From assembly GCA_016719945.1 (NCBI GenBank), contig JADJYE010000008.1, positions 1-64,000 of the forward strand: a stretch of DNA of 64,000 bases, in the 5' to 3' direction. The notes under the pieces were generated by a model that saw nothing but the letters and a program-made list of their open reading frames with translations, ran no database searches and was not told the origin of the DNA. The DNA is from Polyangiaceae bacterium (lineage in GTDB: Bacteria; Myxococcota_A; Polyangia; Polyangiales; Polyangiaceae). The translations under genes were made by a program, and so were the position numbers. This document shows positions 19,635 to 28,498 of the stretch, piece by piece (position 1 is the stretch's first letter; each line of letters opens with the position of its first letter).

Positions 19635-22600
19635 TGGCGCTTTCGCTTTCGTACGATGGCGTAGATCTGCTCGAGCCCTCGGCTCTGGCTGAGCATGAAC
19701 TCTCGCATGACATCCATGATGTACCCGTAGTCCGACGGGTCGAGCGGCGCGTACGGGTCGGTCGGATCGGCGCGGTGGACCTCGGCGATCACGTCCATGA
19801 AGACCTCCATCGGAGACAGCTCCGGCTGGCCCTCGGGGCCGGTCATCGGCGTGACGAGGTTCGCGAGGACCTTGTCCATCACGTGATAGGGGTCGTAGCT
19901 GTCGCTGGTCAGCGCCTGAAGGACCTGCAGGGTCGTGTCGGCGGCGCCCTTCTCGGGCTCGAGCGCGATCGAGGCTGCCTTCATGATGGGGACGAGCTTC
20001 TCGTCGTCCGCGAGCACCTGCATCGCGTCGACCATCGACGCGAGCGTGCCTTGCAGCTCCTCGCCCGAGCCGACATCCTCGAGGATGTGCGTCAGATAGC
20101 GCTCGAGCGCGCGACGCGCCTTCGGGTCCTGGCGCACCTTCTCGGTGAGGTCGACGACCGCGGCGGTGAACGGTGAGCTGAGCGCCTCGGACAGGTTGTT
20201 CGCGAGCTCGACCTTGGGCCAGTTGCAGCCGGAGCCGGCCTCGCGATCGGGGCAGTGCGCGTTGACCTGCTCGCGAGCGAGGCGCAGCACCGTCCCGAGC
20301 AAGGGCATGATCCCGCGGATCTTGAAGCGCGTGTTCGGGCCGCTGCCCTCGGTGGCCAGCAGCACGTCGACGATCTGCGAGCGCGCCCGCTTCCACTGCG
20401 CCTTGCGCAGCTCACCGTCCTCGACCGAGTCGAACGCTGCGTCCATCTGGTGCAGCGCGTCGGTCATGATGTTGAACGGGGTGACCTGGCTCTGCACGGT
20501 GCCGTCGGTCCACTGGGCGGTCTTGATGCCGTGGCGATCCTTCAGGCCGGTCTGCGCGGAGTAGTCCTGGCTGAGCAGGATCTTCGTGGTGATCTCGAGG
20601 ATCTGCGCGCCCGAGAGGGTCTGCCCGGCGAGCGGGTCGCGCTCGATCGTGACCTGCGACACGTCGTGGACCGCGACGGCGAACTCGTGGAGCGCCGGGA
20701 TGAGGTCGGTGCGCATGGCCTTGTCGATGATCGGCTCGTAGCGGTTGAGGCCGGCGCCCGAGCAGTACTTGCGATCGCTCTTCGAAAGCGACTCGCTGCA
20801 ATAGTCCCCGTGATCGGGGCCCGGGTAGTGCCGCCAGAACACCTCCGCCAGATCCAGGAACATGCGCTCGCCGCGGATGTCGCCCAGGTCGCAGATGCTG
20901 ACGTCCTCCGAGCAGGCGACGTTGGCGAACGCCGTGATCACCGGCCGCATGTACTCGAGGAAGCCGCCACGCTCCCAGGCGAACATCGAGTTGCGCGTGC
21001 GGATACGCAGCGTGTCGTTCTGGGTGGCGCACAGCACGTTCGGGCACACGCTGGTGCCGACCGGCTCCATGAGCCCGAAGATGAACTCGTCGGTTCGCGA
21101 GCCCTGGTTGAGCGAGTCGTGGTCCGGCATGTTCGGGAACACGTCGCTCGAGGCGCCGAAGTACACGAGGCGGTTGAGCGCCTGGTACGACGGGTGGGTC
21201 GTCATGCCCGTGAGGCCGCTCGACGCCTCGAACATCTCGTCCGGCGAGGAGATGAAGCCGAGCGCGTCCATCAGGTCGTTGAGCGCCCCGTCCTTGAGGG
21301 TGAACTGGGCCTTCTTCGGGTGGGCGGGGTCGAGCACGGCGCCGAAGTAGAAGGCGGCGAGGTCATTGATCTCGAACAGCGCGCACTGCCCATAAGGGTC
21401 CCCGAACAGCGGCCACTCGAGCGAGATACCGAGCACGTTCGCGTTCACGACCGCGCCGTCCTTGTTGCAGGCGCGGGCGCCCGAGGCGTCATAGATGAGC
21501 TGCACGGTGCGCTCGAGGATCGAGCGGTTCTTGCCGTTGCGCGGGGCGTTGGTGTCGACGAAGTTGTTCGGGTCCGCGACCGAGAAGCCGCCGTCCGTGA
21601 GGTTCAGGGCGGGGCCGTTGATATCGGTCGGGTCGTACGTCATCTCGTCGAGGGTGCTCGCGAAGAGCGAGAGGGTCTCCCCCATGTGGCCGGAGCCCCC
21701 GATCGACGACACGACGACCGGATCGGCGAGCGCGCCGAGGAGGTTCGTGAGCAGGCGCGGCTCGCTCGCAATCCTCGAGAGCGGCTGCGCGGCCTCGTCC
21801 CAGATCGGGTTCTCGTAGGCGAGGCCAGCCGGCAGCACCTGACCCTGCCCAGCGAGCGCGTCGTGGTCGTCGGAGATCTCCTTCACGCGGAGGGCCGCCG
21901 CGATGAGCCGCGCCAGCTCGGGCTCGTGGTTCTCGGCGAGGTCGATCAGGCCGAGCAGGAGCACGTCGGAGTCCTTGTCGCCGATGATCTGCCCCGTCGC
22001 GTAGACGAGGTCGACGAGCGGCGAGTCTTCGCCTCGGAAGCGGGAGTAGCGCATGCACGTCGCGCAGCCCGTGCCGACCGGCACCACCTGGTCGGCCTCG
22101 AAGTCGTACTCGGCCTCCTCCCGCGGCCCGAGCAGGACGTTCATCCCCGCGAGCGCGTACATGAGCGTCTCGTATTCGGACATGAACGCGTTCGGATCGG
22201 CGGGGTCGGCGTATTCGGTGGCGTCGAGCAGCGGCGTCAGCACCGTCGAGAGGGAAGCGGCGGGAGTGCGGGAGGTGTCGACGTAGACGTAGGGCTCGCT
22301 CGTCGCGCGGCCGAACTCGTCGAAGCTGCCAAACGTCGGCTGACCGGGGATCGAGAAGGGCGTGTCGATCTGGACCGCGGCGCCGCTCGCGTCGATGAAG
22401 CGCCCGAAGCCGTCGACGTCGGCGAGCCCGTCCCCGTCCCCATCGAAGAACGTCGACGTGAGCGTCGTGGGGACGGCGTAGCCGCGCCGATCTCGGACGG
22501 CGATGTAGCGGGGCGGCACGTCGGCGTAGGGCGCGAAGCGGTCGTCCTCGGTGAGCATGATCTCTCGCAGCGCCTCGATCGTGGTGCGCGGCCGGTTGGG

Positions 22601-23475
22601 CTGTGCCGGGCCCGAGTAGCCGAGCGGCGGCAGGCCGGAGGTCTCGGGCGTCATCGTCGCCATCTTCTGCTTGAGCACCGCGAGCAGCTGGCGCAGCTCG
22701 GGGTTCGCGGGGCCGAGGGGCCCGAGCAGGCCGACCGCCGAGGTGGTGAAGTCCCGCAGATCCGGGTAGGCGAGCGTCGAGCGCATCGCGCCGGGCCGAC
22801 GTTCGAGGGGCGATACCCGCGGCGAGCCCACATCCGGGTGAGCATCGCCTTGGCGTCGAGGCTGACGCCGACGGCCTCGAACACGTCACCGAGCGAGCGC
22901 GTCGTCTTCGGCGCGAGCGGCTCGGGCTCGAGTGAGGGGTCGTACGGGTTCGACTCGTACAGCGCCGCGAGCCTCTGGCTGAAGGCCATCATCGCGGTCT
23001 GGAGGTTGACCGTGTCGGTGGGGTCCTCGGTGCTCGGATCGTCGATCTCGATGTCGGGGAACGTCGCGTTGAAGGCGCGCACCAGATCGCCGCGACGGCG
23101 CGCGAGGGCGTGCATCTTGGCGAGGGCGATGCGGCGAGCCTCGGCGGAGGCCTCCCCCGAGGTCGGGGGCAGGTACGTCGTGTCGACCTCGTCGGCGTAC
23201 ACGCCGTCGGCGTCGTAATGGCAGAGCGCGTGGTACGAGGCGCCCGTCATGTCCTCTTGCAGCACGTCCGCGCCGAGCCGATCGCAGAACAGGCCGTAGA
23301 GATCGTCCCCGAGGGTCGCCGTCGGCCCGGACGGGGTGGTGGTGTCGAACTCGTCTCCGCAGCCGCCCGCCCAGGCGACGGCGCCCGCGAGGCCGAGGAG
23401 GCGGGCGGCGCGGAGGCCGCGACGAAGGAGCGCAGGACGACGATGCGAAGAGCCCGAGGCGCGTGAAGACTTCAT
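19631..23475 (-). pseudogene. Very large lipoprotein of unknown function, frameshifted
   Basis: ATG 23475 (GGGTGGGG upstream) begins MKSSRASG and leads into a lipoprotein signal (LLGLAGAVAWAGGC, lipid-accepting Cys about residue 33). The N-terminal frame runs to about 22800 (RMWARRGYRPSNVGP) and then turns into unrelated Arg/Ser-rich sequence. One frame away the natural protein continues as GAMRSTLAYPDLRDF and runs to the TGA at 19631. One missing base near 22795-22805 explains the break; restored length is about 1,281 residues. No catalytic motif was recognised. It has a helical, repeat-poor body with paired cysteines (GCATCMRYSR). Coupled by GTGA overlap to the FadL-like gene, it could be that barrel's periplasmic or surface partner, which is inference only. 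I favour a sequence error or recent mutation, as both halves look intact. Confidence 0.75.
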
Positions 23476-23609
23476 AAGGCGAGACCCCACCCGACTCTAC
23501 GCGATGGGCGCTGGGTTGTGACGGGTCGGTCACGTTCGAAGAGCCGAAAGCGAGCGCGCTCCGCTTGCTCAACGCGGCGCGTCATGGCCCCGCGGATGAC
23601 CGCTGCTGG

Positions 23610-23615
23610 TATCGT
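23610..23615 (+). promoter_or_regulatory. Candidate -10 (TATCGT) for glmU
   Basis: The hexamer ends 10 nt before the glmU ATG, implying a 5' leader of only a few nucleotides. No Shine-Dalgarno is present in that gap. No convincing -35 is seen. Confidence 0.4.
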
Positions 23616-23625
23616 CCGATGTCCC

Positions 23626-25024
23626 ATGAAGAACGTCACGGCCATCGTCCTCGCTGCGGGCCAGGGCACCCGCATGAAGAGCCAGCGCGCCAAGGTCCTG
23701 CACGAGCTGTGCGGGCGCCCGCTCCTGCAACACGTCCTCGACGCCGCGTTCGCGGCCGGCGTGAAGGACGCCGTCGTGGTCGTCGGCTTCGACGTCGAGA
23801 ACGTGCGCGCCTCGCTCGCCCGCTACGGCGACCGCGTGCGGACCGCCGTGCAGCCCGAGCAGAGGGGCACGGGGCACGCCGTGGAGTGCGCCCTGCCCGA
23901 GGTCCCAGCGGGCGCAGAGGAGCTGCTCATCCTGTGCGGCGACACGCCGCTGCTCGAGGCGGCCGACCTGGAGCGCCTGATGCGCGCCCTCGCCGACGCA
24001 GGCCCCCAGACGCAGCTGTGTCTGCTGACCTGCGAGGTGAGCGACCCCGCCGGGTACGGCCGCATCATCCGCGACGGGTCGGGGGCCGTCGTCGCGATCC
24101 GAGAGCACCGCGACTGCTCCCCCGAGGAGCTGGGCATCGGCGAGATCAACCCGGCCATTTACGCCGCGCGCACCCCTTCGTGGGAGCGCGGTCCGGCAGC
24201 TGAAGCCGAACAACGCGCAGGGTGAGCTCTACTTCACCGACGTGGTCGCGCAGGCCGCGGCGACGAAGGGCGCCGTCTCGGTGAAGGTCGAGGACGCCGA
24301 GTCCCTCAGCGGGATCAACGACCGCGCGCAGCTCGCGGCCGCCGAGGACCGCATGTACGCGCACATCACGCGAGCGCTGCGCAAGAGCGGCGTCACGGTG
24401 CGCGGAGACGCCCGCGTCGACGCGGGCGTCGTGGTCGAGCCCGACGTGGTGCTCGAGCGAGGGGTCGTGCTGCGCGGAGCGACCACCGTGAAGCGCGGCG
24501 CGTTCATCGACGTCGGCTGCGTGCTGACGGACGTGGCCATCGCCGAGAACGCGCGGCTTCAGCCGTATTCGGTGGCGACCCGCTCGACCGTCGGAGTGGG
24601 CGCGCAGGTGGGTCCGTTTTCGCACCTGAGGCCCGAGAGCGCGATCGGGGAGGAGGCGCACGTCGGCAACTTCGTGGAGACCAAGAAGACCACGATGCAC
24701 AAGGGCGCGAAGGCCAACCACCTCGCGTATCTCGGGGACGGGGAGATCGGCGCGGGCGCGAACATCGGGGCCGGCACGATCTTCTGCAACTACGACGGCT
24801 TCAAGAAGCACAAGACGGACATCGGCGCGGGCGCGTTCATCGGCAGCGACTCGCAGCTCGTCGCGCCGATCAGCGTGGGCGAGGGCGCGTACGTCGCGAC
24901 CGGCACGACGGTGACGAAGGACGTGCCCGCCGATGCGCTGGCGATCGCGCGCGTGAAGCAGGAGAACAAAGAGGGCTACGCGTCGCGCCTGCGAGCGCGC
25001 CTCAAGGCTGGAGCGGGCAAGTGA
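23626..25024 (+). pseudogene. glmU: Bifunctional GlmU (UDP-GlcNAc pyrophosphorylase / GlcN-1-P acetyltransferase), frameshifted as read
   Basis: The N-terminal uridylyltransferase has LAAGQGTRMKSQRAKVLHEL (residues 9-28) and LCGDTPLL. The C-terminal left-handed beta-helix acetyltransferase has ANHLAYLGDGEIG (catalytic His), GAGTIFCNYDG and GSDSQLVAP. GlmU makes UDP-GlcNAc for peptidoglycan and outer-membrane glycans in the cytosol. The first frame runs through NPAIYAARTP and then stops at 24225. The rest (LRGSAVRQLKPNNAQGELYF onward) is one frame over, so there is a net +1 (or -2) lesion near 24170-24180. Corrected length is 465 residues, normal for GlmU (E. coli 456). Because glmU is normally essential and both halves are well conserved, a sequencing or assembly indel is the likeliest explanation. 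Confidence 0.9.
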
Positions 25025-25051
25025 CGGCTCCTCAAACGCGCCCGGGACGAC

Positions 25052-25057
25052 TAGCAT
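25052..25057 (+). promoter_or_regulatory. Candidate -10 (TAGCAT), leaderless start
   Basis: TAGCAT ends 8 nt before the ATG at 25066, with no Shine-Dalgarno between. This fits transcription starting at or next to the start codon. Confidence 0.4.
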
Positions 25058-25065
25058 CGCCGGCC

Positions 25066-25464
25066 ATGCAAAGGCTGCTGTCGTGCTTCGTCGTGGGCGT
25101 CCTCGTCGTCGGCTGCGGCGACAAGAAGAAGAAGGACGACGACGCCGCGACCGTCGAGCTCAAGGAGAAGAAGTCGGAGCCGACCTCGACCGCCGCGCCC
25201 GATCCCACGCCGACGCAGACCCCACCCCCGCCGGAGCCGCCGGACGCGGGTACCCCCGCGGACGCAGGCCCGACCGACGCTGGGGCCTCGACCCCTGCGA
25301 GCGATGCGGGAGCGTCCGATGCAGGGACGGGCGACGCGGGCACCAGCGACGCCGGCGCGCCGCCTCGCCTGATCCCGACGGCCATCCCGACGGCCATCCC
25401 GAGCACGCTGCCGATCCCGACCGCGCTCCCGAAGCTGCCGGGAGTCCCCACGTCGAAGAAGTAG
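25066..25464 (+). CDS. Small lipoprotein with Asp-Ala-Gly repeats
   Basis: 132 residues. A short signal (MQRLLSCFVVGVLVVGC) has a clear lipobox. It is followed by a charged KKKKDDD patch and a low-complexity body: DAG recurs about nine times between residues 65 and 105, then come PTAIPTAIP-type repeats. There is no recognisable domain and almost no predicted secondary structure. Such acidic, Pro-rich lipoproteins are common in myxobacteria and are likely extended envelope linkers, though this is inference. It follows the glmU stop by 41 bp but has its own -10-like hexamer, so it may be transcribed independently. It ends at the strong hairpin shared with the convergent ribA gene. Confidence 0.8.
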   Translation: MQRLLSCFVVGVLVVGCGDKKKKDDDAATVELKEKKSEPTSTAAPDPTPTQTPPPPEPPDAGTPADAGPTDAGASTPASDAGASDAGTGDAGTSDAGAPPRLIPTAIPTAIPSTLPIPTALPKLPGVPTSKK

Positions 25465-25515
25465 CGCCGCCTGAGCCGCCCGCAGGAGGCTCACGGCGGC
25501 GAGCCATGCTCGCCG
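25465..25515. terminator. Bidirectional hairpin terminator between convergent genes
   Basis: CGCCGCC-TGAGCC (25465-25477) pairs with GGCTCA-c-GGCGGCG (25488-25501): 13 bp with one bulged base and a 10-nt loop. It starts one base after the upstream TAG. An overlapping second stem, GGCGAGC/GCTCGCC (25498-25514, loop CAT), follows. There is no T-tract, but the position between convergent stops suits termination in both directions. Confidence 0.6.
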
Positions 25516-25529
25516 GCCTCACGGCCCGC

Positions 25530-26189
25530 TCAGCTCACCTCTTCGAGGACCTCGTAGTCGGGCAGCGCGTGGTTCATGCGCTGCCGCTTCGCCTCGAGGT
25601 ACCCGCGAGAGAAGGCGTTGGGCGTGATGTGGCTGGGGCGCCGGCCCTCGACCTTGACGCCGAGCTTGCGCAGGGCGTCGACCTTCTCGGGGTTGTTCGT
25701 CATCAGCTGCACCGAGCCCACACCGAGGTGCTCGAGCATCGCGGCGGCGGCGTCGTATTCGCGCGCGTCGTCAGGGAGCTGCAACAGCCGGTTCGCGTCG
25801 ACGGTGTCGTGGCCGATCGACTGCAGCTCGTACGCGCGGATCTTGTTGGCCAGGCCGATACCTCGCCCCTCCTGTCGGAGGTAGAGGACGACGCCCTCGC
25901 CGACACGGGCGATCTCCTGTTGGGCGTGCTCGAGCTGCTCCTTGCAGTCGCACTTGAGGGACCCGAACACCTCGCTGGTGAGGCACTCGGAGTGGACCCT
26001 GCACAGGACGTGGCTCCGCCCTTTGGGCTGCCCCTTCACGAGGGCTACGTGATCGGGCGACAGCCCGGTCTGCGCGTCGTGCTCACCGAAGTTGAACACG
26101 ACCATGCTGAAGTCACCGAAACGCGTCGGAATCCGCGCTTCCGCGCGGACCCGGAGCAGAGGCCGGATTGCCGAGGTGGCAACGTACAT
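25530..26189 (-). CDS. ribA: GTP cyclohydrolase II
   Basis: 219 residues from ATG 26189, preceded by AAGGAGAG. Zinc-binding cysteines are visible in SECLTSEVFGSLKCDCKEQL (about residues 66-85), and the catalytic/GTP-binding segment is YLRQEGRGIGLANKIRAYEL (about 105). NNPEKVDAL and the C-terminal EAKRQRMNH also match the family. It opens the imidazole ring of GTP, releasing formate and pyrophosphate, the first committed step of riboflavin synthesis. No DHBP synthase (RibB) domain is fused and no other rib gene is adjacent. The gap upstream to holA carries both promoters; no FMN riboswitch-like structure was recognised there. Confidence 0.93.
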   Translation of the reverse strand: MYVATSAIRPLLRVRAEARIPTRFGDFSMVVFNFGEHDAQTGLSPDHVALVKGQPKGRSHVLCRVHSECLTSEVFGSLKCDCKEQLEHAQQEIARVGEGVVLYLRQEGRGIGLANKIRAYELQSIGHDTVDANRLLQLPDDAREYDAAAAMLEHLGVGSVQLMTNNPEKVDALRKLGVKVEGRRPSHITPNAFSRGYLEAKRQRMNHALPDYEVLEEVS

Positions 26190-26364
26190 CTCTCGCTCTC
26201 CTTCTTGGCGTGCTTGGCACGCGAGTTTTGAACCTTTGTCGACGGACTGTCGAACGTTACGTTTCTTACCACCGTTCGGTTTCAGCCGCTCGCACCATCC
26301 GTGAGCGCCACGGGCCTCCAGAGCATTGGGTCGGCGAGGCGCTCGGTCAATCCGCGCGGCTCGC

Positions 26365-26391
26365 TTGACCTCCGCCGCGCCCCGGTAAACA
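26365..26391 (+). promoter_or_regulatory. Candidate promoter for holA (TTGACC ... TAAACA)
   Basis: TTGACC (26365-26370) and TAAACA (26386-26391) are separated by 15 nt. The -10 ends 8 nt before the GTG at 26400, supporting that start and a near-leaderless mRNA. Confidence 0.5.
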
Positions 26392-26399
26392 CACCGAGC

Positions 26400-27458
26400 G
26401 TGCTCGCGTTCGACCTCCTGGAGGACCTCGAAGGTCGCGGAGAGGCCGCGCTGCGGCCCGTCTTCCTCGTCACCGGCGAAGAGGGCTTCCTCGTCGACGA
26501 GGTGGTCAAGCGGCTGCAGCGAGCGACGGCCGAGGGCGGGCTCGCAGGCTTCAACGACGACCGCTTCATGGCGGGGGAGGCCCACGTCGACAGCGTCATC
26601 GCCGCGGCGCGCTCCGTCCCCATGATGGCCAAGCGACGCTTCGTGCTCGTGCGCTTCGTCGAGCGCTGGGAGGCGAAGAACGAGGACGACGCGCCAGCCA
26701 AGGGCGCGAAGGGCGGTCGGGCCGAGGCCCCGCTCGATCGGCTGGCTTCGTACGCCGCAGACCCCTGCCCCTCCGCGGTGCTCGTGCTGTGCGCGAGCAA
26801 GCTGCACGGGCAGCGCAAGCTGATGACGCTCGCGAAGAAGGCGGGCTTCATCGTCCAGTGCGACGCGCTCAAGCGGGGCGAGGCCGCCCCGTGGCTCTTG
26901 GGGCGGGCCAAGCGCCTCGGCCACCCGCTGTCGCGGGAGGTCGCCGAGCACCTCGCCGGACTGATCGGCTCGGACCTCGGCGGGCTCGCCGACGCGCTCG
27001 AGCGGCTCTCGCTGTACGTGGGCCCGAAGGCGCCGATCACCGAAGACGCGGTCACCGCCCTGGTCGCGCCCGTCAAGACCGCGACCATCTGGGCGCTCAC
27101 CGACGCCATCTGCGCGCGCGATCTGAAGAAGACGCTCGAGCTGATGGGCGAGCTCGAGCTCGGCCGCGGCGCCGAGCTCCCGACGCTGGGGTCGATCGCG
27201 TCGACGGTCCGCAAGATGGTCCACTTCGCCGACCGCCAGCACCAGGGAGACTCGGCGCAGGCCGCGGCGGAGGCCTCCGGGATCCCGCCGTTCAAGGCGC
27301 GCGAGGTCGAGCGCGCGGTGCGCGCCCTGCCGCGCGGGACCCTCGCGCGCTGGCTCGAGCTGTGCGCCGAGACGGACGTCGCCCTGAAGGGCGGGGCCAG
27401 GCGCGGCTCGAAGGCCGTGCTGGAAGGGATGATCCTCTCGATGTGCGCTGCTAAGTAG
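26400..27458 (+). CDS. holA: DNA polymerase III subunit delta
   Basis: 352 residues if GTG 26400 is used; an upstream GTG at 26301 would add 33 residues unlike the family. The start VLAFDLLEDLEGRGE leads into RPVFLVTGEEGFLVDEVVKRL, the usual HolA opening with its degenerate Walker-like site, then DALKRGEAAPWLLGRAKRLG and the helical collar domain. Delta opens the sliding clamp within the clamp-loader complex. A short charged insert, AKGAKGGRAEA (about residue 100), is lineage-specific. gspC begins 18 bp downstream with its own Shine-Dalgarno, suggesting co-transcription. Start choice rests on the candidate -35/-10 just upstream. Confidence 0.88.
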   Translation: MLAFDLLEDLEGRGEAALRPVFLVTGEEGFLVDEVVKRLQRATAEGGLAGFNDDRFMAGEAHVDSVIAAARSVPMMAKRRFVLVRFVERWEAKNEDDAPAKGAKGGRAEAPLDRLASYAADPCPSAVLVLCASKLHGQRKLMTLAKKAGFIVQCDALKRGEAAPWLLGRAKRLGHPLSREVAEHLAGLIGSDLGGLADALERLSLYVGPKAPITEDAVTALVAPVKTATIWALTDAICARDLKKTLELMGELELGRGAELPTLGSIASTVRKMVHFADRQHQGDSAQAAAEASGIPPFKAREVERAVRALPRGTLARWLELCAETDVALKGGARRGSKAVLEGMILSMCAAK

Positions 27459-27476
27459 AGAGAGGAGCAACCCCGC

Positions 27477-28484
27477 GTGGCTGGCATCGACTCCCTCGCA
27501 AAGCGCTATCACACGGTCATCATCGGTGGCCTGCTGGTGACCGTCGCGTATTTCCAGGGCAGCGGGATTGGCAGTCTGATCGAGGAGCAGCTGCACCGGC
27601 CGGGGCCCGCGGCCTCTTCGTCGACCGACCCCGAGGACGCCCTCGAGAAGCTCAAGGCGCAGAGCAAGAAGAGCGCGCCGAAGCTGAAGAGCGGCAGCGA
27701 CATCCTCTCGCGCAACCCGTTCGACTCGATCACAGGGCCCGTCGGCGCGAAGGTCCCCTCGCCGAAGTCCAGCGCGACCCACGACGAGCGACCGGCCGCG
27801 TCGTCGGCGAAGGGCAACGTCCCGCCCAGGTGCTCGTCCGGCGAGGTCAGCTTGATCGCCGGGGCTCTCGATCCCGCCTACAGCTTCGCCGTCATCAAGA
27901 CCGGCAGCGAGTCGAAGATGCGCCGCATCGGCGACGAGGTCGACGGCAAGAAGGTGGAGAGCATCCACGGCGAGTCGGTCGTGCTCGCGTCGGGCACCGG
28001 AGACCGCTGCCGCTTGACGATGCACGACGAGGTCGAAGCGCCGGTGGGTACGGGGAAGGCCGGCCGCTCAGCGACCAGCTCCACCACCTCGGCCACCTCG
28101 ATGACCTCCGGCGCGGAGGACGACACGACCTCGTCGTCCGCCACCAAGCGCGGCCCCATCCCCGGGCTGCGCCGCGTGAGCGACACCGAATACGTGATCG
28201 AAGAGAACGCCGAGCAGAAGCTGACGCAGATGCGCAAGGCGTTCACCACCTCCGCCAAGGTCGTCGATGGCCAGGGGCTGCGCCTGTATCGGGCCGCGCA
28301 GACCACGATCCTCGGACACCTCGGGCTGAAGAAGGGTGACATCGTCAAGACCGTGAACGGCTTCGACATGTCCGCCCTCGACCAGTCGACCGAGGCGTAC
28401 GAAAAGCTCACCTCGGCGAAGAACGTGCAAATGGTGGTCGAGCGCGAGGGCAAGCCGGTCACCATCGACGTCAAGGTCGAGTGA
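27477..28484 (+). CDS. gspC: Type II secretion system protein GspC
   Basis: 335 residues from GTG 27477 (AGAGAGGAG upstream). It has one N-terminal membrane segment (HTVIIGGLLVTVAYF, about residues 12-26), a Ser/Lys-rich linker, an HR-type domain (FAVIKTGSESKMRRIGDEVDGKKVESI, roughly 140-165) and a C-terminal PDZ-like domain (GLKKGDIVKTVNGFDM, LTSAKNVQMVVEREGK). GspC links the inner-membrane platform to the secretin GspD. The gene stands alone here with holA; gspD-N are not in the window. A Thr/Ser/Ala-rich stretch (about 195-225) separates the two domains. It ends convergently with the VWA gene. Confidence 0.85.
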   Translation: MAGIDSLAKRYHTVIIGGLLVTVAYFQGSGIGSLIEEQLHRPGPAASSSTDPEDALEKLKAQSKKSAPKLKSGSDILSRNPFDSITGPVGAKVPSPKSSATHDERPAASSAKGNVPPRCSSGEVSLIAGALDPAYSFAVIKTGSESKMRRIGDEVDGKKVESIHGESVVLASGTGDRCRLTMHDEVEAPVGTGKAGRSATSSTTSATSMTSGAEDDTTSSSATKRGPIPGLRRVSDTEYVIEENAEQKLTQMRKAFTTSAKVVDGQGLRLYRAAQTTILGHLGLKKGDIVKTVNGFDMSALDQSTEAYEKLTSAKNVQMVVEREGKPVTIDVKVE

Positions 28485-28498
28485 GCGGCCCCCCGCTC
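28483..28498. terminator. Short hairpin at convergent gene ends
   Basis: GAGCGG (28483-28488) and CCGCTC (28493-28498) form a 6-bp stem with a 4-nt loop. It spans the gspC stop and touches the stop of the opposing VWA gene. No T-tract; assignment rests on position. Confidence 0.35.

Noticed and set aside
20255..23218. Plus-strand open frame of 987 codons opposite the large lipoprotein
   Set aside because: Antisense shadow; Arg/Val/Glu-rich sequence without family features, while the minus strand has coherent protein on both sides of the frameshift.
26190..26399. Possible FMN riboswitch upstream of ribA
   Set aside because: No RFN-element consensus or multi-stem pattern was recognised, and the leader before ribA has an ordinary Shine-Dalgarno.
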